From CAIOHW01 sp964432565 (lineage in GTDB: Bacteria > Bdellovibrionota > UBA1018), in the NCBI GenBank assembly GCA_964432565.1, contig CAYSOA010000030.1, positions 1-27,017 of the forward strand: 27,017 bases of DNA, read 5' to 3'. Each line of letters starts with the position of its first letter. Positions within the stretch are counted from its first letter, which is position 1. Of the stretch, positions 24,332-27,017 are shown piece by piece. Made by a program: the position numbers and the translations under genes. The notes beneath the pieces were generated by a model. The model worked only from the letters and a program-made list of their open reading frames with translations. It did no database searches and was not told where the DNA came from.

Positions 24332-25774
24332 TTACACGGCGCCGGGTGCGCTGACAATTTCCGCTGCCCACGCGGCCACCCTGGCTGATGCTCCGATCTG
24401 GTCAGAGTTGCGCCACTCCTCCCACGAGCGGCAAGTCTGCGCAGAAGGCAGTGTCGAGGCGTTCGAAAGCCAGCGCGCGACGGCCTCGCTATTCTCATCA
24501 AAAAGCTCAAGCTGGCCGATCGTGCAGAGCGGCTCCACTTCGGCAAAAGGTGCAGCCGTCCTTTTACCGGCTCCGATCCGCAGATTACTGAGTGCCGGCT
24601 CAATCACGCTATGCAGTCCCGTGCGAAAGCCACCTCCCACCCATGCTGCATCCCCGAGGCGATAAAGTTCTGCCAGAACGCCCATCTCCTGAACCAGAAA
24701 CGCGTGGAAGCCCCGCTGCCCCGCCCGGGGCGCCGCCGACAGATCCTGACCGAGCGACAGATCCCCTGAGCTTCGCACTCGATCAGGGCAATATCTCGAG
24801 CAGACCTCCAGCCAGTCGCGGGCCTGATCGCTCGAAGGACGATGTGGCACCAGCCAAAGAGTCCCTTCAAAGGTCGACTTAGCAGCGGCCTCCAGAAGGA
24901 CAACGAGATCCTCCTTCCACGCGCTCCCCACGATTACCCAGGGGCGAGGGAGCCCCTTCCGCTCAGCAGCGTCCTTCAGGGCTTGAACGCGGCAGCTGCT
25001 GCGATCCAGTCGATACTGAACCTGGTCCCAGCGGGGATCGCCGGTGACTCGAACCTCGCTGGAAGGGCACGCCGAAACGTCTGCCGACACTCGGATCCAA
25101 CTCTCCGAAAGCTGCCGCCCGCGCTCCGGTGAAGCCGTAGCGAAACGGATCCTCGGAAGTCGACCAAAAATCCAGCGCGTCAGCTTGGCACCCCAGCGCA
25201 GAGAACGACGCCACTCGGCATTCACCATCAACAAAGGAACCCTTCGACGAGCAAGCTCCCCCCAAAGCTCGGGCCAGACCTCGTATTTTGCCGAGACAAA
25301 AAGATCCGGAACCCGCCCAAACTTGCCGTGGAAAAGCTCAAAGAAGCGGTGCCACTCTCCCTCCCACGGCGAGGGGCCGCAATAAACGGGCGAGAATTCG
25401 GAGTCAAACTGCGAGAGTCGGGATCTTGCCGAGGGAGAAAAGACACTGAGCGCGAGCCGACTCGCGTGCAGATGGGGATGAGCCCGAATGGCCCGTGCCA
25501 CGCTCCAGAGCATCTCGAGTTCCCCCGCGCTGGCGGCATGCAGCCAGATCAGGAGCTCCGTGGCACTGTACCGAGGCGCAGCCTCGTGATGAGCACTGCC
25601 CTGAAGGTCTTCGGTAAACCTGCGCCAACGCCAGTCCGGGGTCCTTCGCAGGAAAAAACGAGCGAAGAGCCACGCTAGCCATCGAGTGAGGACGCAATAC
25701 CCCCCGATCAACCCAGCGCGCACTCGTCCGTCTTCCCAGAGACGTCTCGACCTCAAAAGGCCACCTGAAGTCAT
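24332..25774 (-). CDS. waaA: 3-deoxy-D-manno-octulosonic acid (Kdo) transferase
   Basis: The 480-residue GT30 enzyme adds Kdo from CMP-Kdo to lipid A at the inner membrane. A membrane-anchoring N-terminal hydrophobic segment lies at about 20-42. The family landmarks are present in modified form: WLHAASAGE (77-85, with the catalytic Glu85), AKYEVWPELW (162-171), VTGDPRWD (243-250), VGSAWKED (282-289), VPHRP (309-313) and VGGGFRTGLHSVIEPA (379-394) in place of the usual VGGSLVxxGGHNPLEPA. It is about 50 residues longer than E. coli WaaA. The start overlaps the heptosyltransferase stop by 4 bp. Identity is secure at the family level; whether one or more Kdo units are added is not visible. Confidence 0.88.
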   Translation of the reverse strand: MTSGGLLRSRRLWEDGRVRAGLIGGYCVLTRWLAWLFARFFLRRTPDWRWRRFTEDLQGSAHHEAAPRYSATELLIWLHAASAGELEMLWSVARAIRAHPHLHASRLALSVFSPSARSRLSQFDSEFSPVYCGPSPWEGEWHRFFELFHGKFGRVPDLFVSAKYEVWPELWGELARRRVPLLMVNAEWRRSLRWGAKLTRWIFGRLPRIRFATASPERGRQLSESWIRVSADVSACPSSEVRVTGDPRWDQVQYRLDRSSCRVQALKDAAERKGLPRPWVIVGSAWKEDLVVLLEAAAKSTFEGTLWLVPHRPSSDQARDWLEVCSRYCPDRVRSSGDLSLGQDLSAAPRAGQRGFHAFLVQEMGVLAELYRLGDAAWVGGGFRTGLHSVIEPALSNLRIGAGKRTAAPFAEVEPLCTIGQLELFDENSEAVARWLSNASTLPSAQTCRSWEEWRNSDQIGASARVAAWAAEIVSAPGAV

Positions 25775-26889
25775 CGAACCCCCTGCTGGACACGAGAACG
25801 AGCCAGCATCTCACGAATCTGCACCGCTACCTGCTCGGGAGACAAGTCGCCCATGCAGCGAAACCGATCACGCCCCAAACGAAAACAGGCCGAGCCATCC
25901 TTGCTGCAGGGTCGGCACCACAGATCGGCCTGCACACAGGTGCTCTCCGGCCGCCACGGTTTAAACCCGAGGTCGGGATGGGTGGGCCCAAAAAGAGCAA
26001 CCACGGGCGTCCCCAGTGCCTCAGCCAAATGAACCAACCCGGTATCGTTTGAGAGAAGCAGGCGGCACTTTTTCAGAACCTGCGCCGTCTCCTGAAGTCC
26101 AAGCCCCCGAAAGGCCTCTGCGACAGGCAGACCCGCCCGAACGAGCGCGATCGAAAGCTCACCACAAGCCGAGTCGCCTTCCGTCCCCAAAATGGCCACG
26201 GGCATCCTGATCGCGGCGAGAGCAGACAAAAAGTGAGCGACTGGCCACCGTTTTCCAGGCCAAGCGGCCCCCGGCATGACGGCAAGAAACCCTCGTGAAT
26301 CCTGCTCGAGTCGTCCTAAAAGTCCACTGACACGACTCTCGTCCGCCCCCGTGGCTGCAGTTCGGACGTCGTCCAAAAACTGGGGTAAACTCGGACGATC
26401 GCTCCCATTTCCCCCGGCCAGAAGCGCTGCCCTGATCGACAGAGAGCCCAGCCCCGAAGGACGCCAGCGTCGCGGCCAGGCTTGCTTGAAAACAAAAAAT
26501 CCCAGGCGACGAAGCCTGGACTTCGAAAGCGTACGCCAGCGAGCGGGGGCTCGACCGAGCATGAGCCGCATCACTGTAAAATAGAGGCGCGCGTACCGAG
26601 TCCGCAGACTGGCGTGCAGATCGAGAACCTCGTCATACCCCTCGCTAAAGAGCACCTGACAAAGCCGATGCCACGCCAAGAATCCAGACTTCCGATCGAA
26701 AGCAACCAATCGTCGAATCCGAGGGTCGGCCTGCAGAATTACCGACCACGTAGATGACGTCACCCAATCGACGCTCACCGGATCAGTTCTTCGAGCGAGC
26801 GCCGACAAAGCGGAGGTACACAGAATCACGTCTCCCATCGCCGAGAGACGAAAGACGAGAACTTTTGAATGGCGAATCGAATCACTCAT
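25771..26889 (-). CDS. Glycosyltransferase family 9 (LPS heptosyltransferase-like)
   Basis: From the ATG at 26889 (before SDSIRHSK) the protein has 372 residues and begins like other GT9 members with KVLVFRLSAMGDVIL. The frame is open to a TTG at 26937, but those residues have no family counterpart. The C-terminal half carries PGAAWPGKRWP (206-216), SNDTGLVHLAEALGTPVVA (280-298) and LFGPTHP (299-305), then a cysteine-rich tail (WCRPCSKDGSAC...RCM) usual in heptosyltransferases. It would attach ADP-heptose or a related sugar to the LPS inner core next to Kdo. The start has no close ribosome binding site. The stop overlaps the waaA start by 4 bp. Confidence 0.85.
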   Translation of the reverse strand: MSDSIRHSKVLVFRLSAMGDVILCTSALSALARRTDPVSVDWVTSSTWSVILQADPRIRRLVAFDRKSGFLAWHRLCQVLFSEGYDEVLDLHASLRTRYARLYFTVMRLMLGRAPARWRTLSKSRLRRLGFFVFKQAWPRRWRPSGLGSLSIRAALLAGGNGSDRPSLPQFLDDVRTAATGADESRVSGLLGRLEQDSRGFLAVMPGAAWPGKRWPVAHFLSALAAIRMPVAILGTEGDSACGELSIALVRAGLPVAEAFRGLGLQETAQVLKKCRLLLSNDTGLVHLAEALGTPVVALFGPTHPDLGFKPWRPESTCVQADLWCRPCSKDGSACFRLGRDRFRCMGDLSPEQVAVQIREMLARSRVQQGVR

Positions 26890-26964
26890 GAAATCAGCTG
26901 TGGGCCTCGGGCACCGAGAGCAAGGCCCCGCCATCAAGGGGCCACCGCAGTGGCGTAAACGGGC

Positions 26965-27004
26965 AAAAAAAAACCCTGAGGAGTAGGGATACTGCTCAGG
27001 GTTT
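26965..27004 (-). terminator. Strong intrinsic terminator of a gene beyond the right edge
   Basis: On the minus strand a perfect 10-bp stem (AAACCCTGAG at 27004-26995, paired with CTCAGGGTTT at 26980-26971; 14-base loop) runs into nine consecutive T (26973-26965). It terminates a leftward transcript entering from the right, so the LPS operon probably has its own promoter between here and 26889, where I saw no clear one. Confidence 0.85.
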
Positions 27005-27017
27005 ATGGAAATAAATG

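Noticed and set aside
24298..24603. An N-terminal extension of about 100 codons on the ammonia-lyase-like gene
   Set aside because: It overlaps the waaA coding region in another frame and lacks family similarity, whereas the ATG at 24297 has a strong ribosome binding site.

Overview
The window looks like chromosome of a Gram-negative bacterium with high GC content and tightly packed genes. It encodes lipopolysaccharide core glycosyltransferases (WaaA, a GT9 heptosyltransferase), a LolC/LolE-type lipoprotein release permease and an outer-membrane beta-barrel protein. A Bd3614-like deaminase, a small Flp/TadE-type pilin-like protein and the overall gene content suggest Bdellovibrionota or a related former-deltaproteobacterial lineage. 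That placement is inferred from gene content alone. Most genes are on the minus strand in long runs with 4-bp stop/start overlaps.

Region 1-6734. The left edge holds the remnant of an IS91-type (HUH) transposase, separated from phoR by a perfect 14-bp hairpin. A complete phosphate operon follows, transcribed leftward: pstS-pstC-pstA-pstB-phoU-phoB-phoR. This is the high-affinity phosphate ABC transporter, its signalling protein PhoU and the PhoB/PhoR two-component system. PhoR here has no membrane segment. The 123-bp gap to tyrS holds a candidate Pho box overlapping the tyrS -35 element.

Region 6735-10626. tyrS is on the plus strand and converges on an alpha/beta hydrolase and a SIMPL-domain periplasmic protein. 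tRNA-Leu(UAA) lies just upstream of the SIMPL gene on the same strand, and a dienelactone-hydrolase-like gene diverges from the tRNA.

Region 10641-15756. A three-gene minus-strand operon with overlapping ends carries a GT4 glycosyltransferase, a Bd3614-like deaminase and a Kef-type cation/proton antiporter with two RCK_C domains. A divergent mgtC-like gene lies on the plus strand.

Region 15778-21216. A fadB-like fatty-acid oxidation protein is translationally coupled to a LolC/E permease. An outer-membrane beta-barrel protein with a periplasmic coiled coil sits upstream and has its own terminator. A 245-bp gap follows with promoter-like elements, hairpins and a possible small RNA.

Region 21022-27017. 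A leftward envelope operon runs GT9 heptosyltransferase, WaaA (Kdo transferase), a 3-aminobutyryl-CoA ammonia-lyase-like hotdog protein, a phytoene-desaturase-like FAD protein, a GT4 glycosyltransferase and a 64-residue pilin-like protein. The last two overlap by 4 bp. A strong terminator at the right edge belongs to a gene outside the window.

No CRISPR array, complete insertion sequence, prophage or replication origin was seen. The most noteworthy items are the embedded deaminase, the glycosyltransferase/pilin pair, the orphan ammonia-lyase-like gene in an LPS operon, and the unassigned structured gap near 20.9 kb.
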